Under the pieces are notes generated by a model that saw only the letters and a list, made by a program, of their open reading frames with translations, was not told the DNA's origin and made no database searches. Source: Candidatus Omnitrophota bacterium (GTDB lineage Bacteria; Omnitrophota; Gorgyraeia; JAFGHF01). Taken from it: 43,055 nt of DNA. Shown here piece by piece: positions 41,749-43,055 of the stretch (position 1 is its first letter; every line of letters starts with the position of its first letter). The DNA lies in contig JAFGHF010000019.1 of assembly GCA_016939375.1 (NCBI GenBank), positions 1-43,055 on the forward strand, read 5' to 3'. The translations under genes were made by a program, and so were the position numbers.

Positions 41749-42518
41749 TATATACCTATTAGCCTGATACCGGTTAAGACACCGGCAATTATCACAATAA
41801 AGTAAAGATCGCTTCTTTTTATCTGAAAATTGCTGATTGTATGTACCTCTCCGGTAAAACCTCGGGAGCACATCGCCAGATATATCTTCTCTCCTCTTTC
41901 GTAGGCCCGGATAAATAAGACTCCCAACATATGCGCCAGTGCTTTAATATGTACGTGCTTAGGCCCGCCTACAGACCTGGATTCTTTGGCCTGCCTCATC
42001 TTCATCAGTTCATCCTCAAAGACAAAAATATAACGGTACATAAAGGAGAGTATCATCGTAAATATCCTGGGGACCTTTAATCTTTCCATGGCCTTTAAAA
42101 AATCGCTAAACCTTGTGCTGGTCATGAGCACTATCATGCTCAAAACGCACAAATATGACTTTATCATCACGTTCCAGAAGACCATCAGCCCGCTATATGT
42201 CACAGTCAACCGCAATGAGCCCAATGAATATCCTCCGGCTATCTCCCCTTCTTTAAGGAAGGGGATAAAAGCCGTCACCATCAATACAAAGGGAATGACC
42301 ACCAGAGAACGTTTAAAGATAAACCCCACTGGGATCTTGGACAAGACGATCAAGGCCGCTATCAGGCTGAAAAAAAGGACAAAAGATAAAAAAGCTTGCG
42401 CAGGGGTAAGGATTATCGAAAGGATAAGCGCAAAGACGCCCAATATCTTCACCCGCGGGTCTATACGGTGGACATAACTGTCGATGCCGCTATATTTATC
42501 GATGAAGAAGTGTCTCAT
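41748..42518 (-). CDS. cbiQ: CbiQ, cobalt ECF transporter transmembrane subunit
   Basis: The T component of the cobalt importer. The 256 residues begin MRHFFIDKYSGIDSYVHRID, as in many CbiQ proteins, and hold five or so membrane helices. The cytoplasmic coupling helices include RFSDFLKAMERLKVPRIF and LMKMRQAKESRSVGG with their conserved Arg/Ala pattern. It overlaps the PDGLE gene by 4 bases and cbiO by one. Confidence 0.93.
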   Translation of the reverse strand: MRHFFIDKYSGIDSYVHRIDPRVKILGVFALILSIILTPAQAFLSFVLFFSLIAALIVLSKIPVGFIFKRSLVVIPFVLMVTAFIPFLKEGEIAGGYSLGSLRLTVTYSGLMVFWNVMIKSYLCVLSMIVLMTSTRFSDFLKAMERLKVPRIFTMILSFMYRYIFVFEDELMKMRQAKESRSVGGPKHVHIKALAHMLGVLFIRAYERGEKIYLAMCSRGFTGEVHTISNFQIKRSDLYFIVIIAGVLTGIRLIGI

Positions 42519-42805
42519 GTGTTCTTTCGTCTGAGCAAAGCCGCTAACCCTAAGCCTAGGCCGAAAGTGACCAATGTCCCTGATATCCCCGCTAAAGACG
42601 TAGCTATGCCTTCGTTCTCTATACCTGGCCAGGCATAATCAGGAACGGGAGACGATACTAAAGGCTGGACTTCGCCTTTTTGCAAAAAGCCTTTATCTTC
42701 GGCTACCTTCTCCAGGCCATCGGGCCAAGGGCTGGCAAATGGTGAAAATACGACCGCTAAGATCACGGCTATAAACAAGCCGACTATTATTTCATTTCTG
42801 CTCAT
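42515..42805 (-). CDS. PDGLE-domain protein (CbiN-like component)
   Basis: A 96-residue protein with two membrane helices (about 7-25 and 70-90) and the diagnostic PDGLEKVAEDKGF motif between them. The domain is often fused to CbiM or occurs in its operon and takes the place of CbiN. It lies 12 bases after cbiM with a GGAGG site, and overlaps cbiQ by 4 bases. Cobalt rather than nickel specificity is assumed from the corrinoid enzymes in the window. Confidence 0.9.
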   Translation of the reverse strand: MSRNEIIVGLFIAVILAVVFSPFASPWPDGLEKVAEDKGFLQKGEVQPLVSSPVPDYAWPGIENEGIATSLAGISGTLVTFGLGLGLAALLRRKNT

Positions 42806-42817
42806 CTCTATTCCTCC

Positions 42818-43055
42818 TTAAAGAGCGTATATCAAATCCCTTCTTACTTTTAACACAAAGCCCACTACTAAGCAAGAAATAATTGCCTCTCCTATGCCTA
42901 TTAACGCGTGCACAGCGGCCATGGCCGGAAGAGCGACATTAAGCGGAGAAGTCCCCGAAATAGCCAGCTCGAAAGCACAGACAACAGAGGCCAAGATTAC
43001 CGAAAGCCAGGCAGCGACTGCCGTGCCGATAATAACACCTTTGTCTTTAGCGATC
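42818..43055 (-). CDS. cbiM: CbiM, cobalt ECF transporter S component (C-terminal part only)
   Basis: Only the last 78 codons are in the window; the start is beyond the right edge. Two membrane helices are visible, with VALPAMAAVHALIGIGEAI, a well-conserved CbiM segment, and the end KVRRDLIYAL. CbiM binds the Co(II) ion and gives the complex its specificity. Position ahead of PDGLE, cbiQ and cbiO confirms the assignment. Any cobalamin riboswitch would lie outside. Confidence 0.88.
   Translation of the reverse strand, partial: IAKDKGVIIGTAVAAWLSVILASVVCAFELAISGTSPLNVALPAMAAVHALIGIGEAIISCLVVGFVLKVRRDLIYAL

Noticed and set aside
41749-41871. Longer CbiO start inside cbiQ
   Set aside because: The added 41 residues have no family match; ATG at 41748 fits the overlap pattern of the operon.

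Overview
The window is almost entirely coding, with about 48 genes, most of them on the minus strand in long, tightly packed runs. It reads as the chromosome of an anaerobic, diderm, probably acetogenic or autotrophic bacterium. The diderm reading comes from an Mla-type lipid transporter. The anaerobic reading comes from a near-complete Wood-Ljungdahl pathway (oxygen-sensitive CO dehydrogenase, acetyl-CoA synthase, corrinoid iron-sulfur protein), a [NiFe] hydrogenase and a cobalt transporter. Intergenic heptamer repeats and the overall style would suit an uncultured lineage such as Omnitrophota, but that placement is inference. No rRNA, tRNA, CRISPR array, insertion sequence or prophage was seen.

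Layout. (1) 1-4264, minus: anti-sigma-type kinase, STAS protein, MlaE, MlaF, MlaD and a left-truncated CHASE2 sensor whose last visible residues look like the linker to a SpoIIE-type phosphatase. All are packed behind one strong promoter and an attenuator-like hairpin. (2) 4483-5914: a small membrane protein and a convergent coiled-coil protein. (3) 5996-11692, minus: aldolase, zinc alcohol dehydrogenase, CcdA-like protein, P-loop/DRTGG protein, a hexulose-phosphate synthase/RraA fusion, YjbQ and a hypothetical protein. (4) 11773-26391, minus: the Wood-Ljungdahl island, in transcription order metV, metF, a membrane coiled-coil protein, cooS, cooF, a flavoprotein oxidoreductase, acsB, acsC, a PLDc_N-like small protein, acsV, cooC, acsD, acsE. 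(5) 26566-30041, plus: a divergent operon for a cytosolic [NiFe] hydrogenase, its maturation protease and a second MetV. (6) 30053-36654, minus: folD, fchA, a membrane protein, fhs, a MetE-like protein, folE and purH, behind a promoter and a leader resembling a ZTP riboswitch. (7) 36817-43055, minus: def, a cysteine-rich 58-residue protein, an inositol-monophosphatase-family gene, yggS, a DsbD/CcdA-like protein, a NifU-type scaffold, a CDF metal transporter and a CbiMNQO-type cobalt transporter.

How it fits together. Fhs, FchA, FolD and MetVF form the folate methyl branch from formate to methyl-THF. AcsE passes the methyl group to the corrinoid protein AcsCD, which AcsV keeps reductively active. 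CooS supplies CO and CooC loads nickel, and AcsB condenses methyl, CO and CoA. The CbiMNQO-type transporter would supply cobalt for the corrinoid. FolE makes the folate precursor and PurH consumes formyl-THF. The hydrogenase, fused by operon to a second MetV and divergent from metVF, suggests H2-derived electrons feeding methylene-THF reduction. The strongest candidates for undescribed biology are that hydrogenase-MetV module, the partner-switching set wired into the Mla transporter, and the ZTP-like leader on the purine and one-carbon operon.
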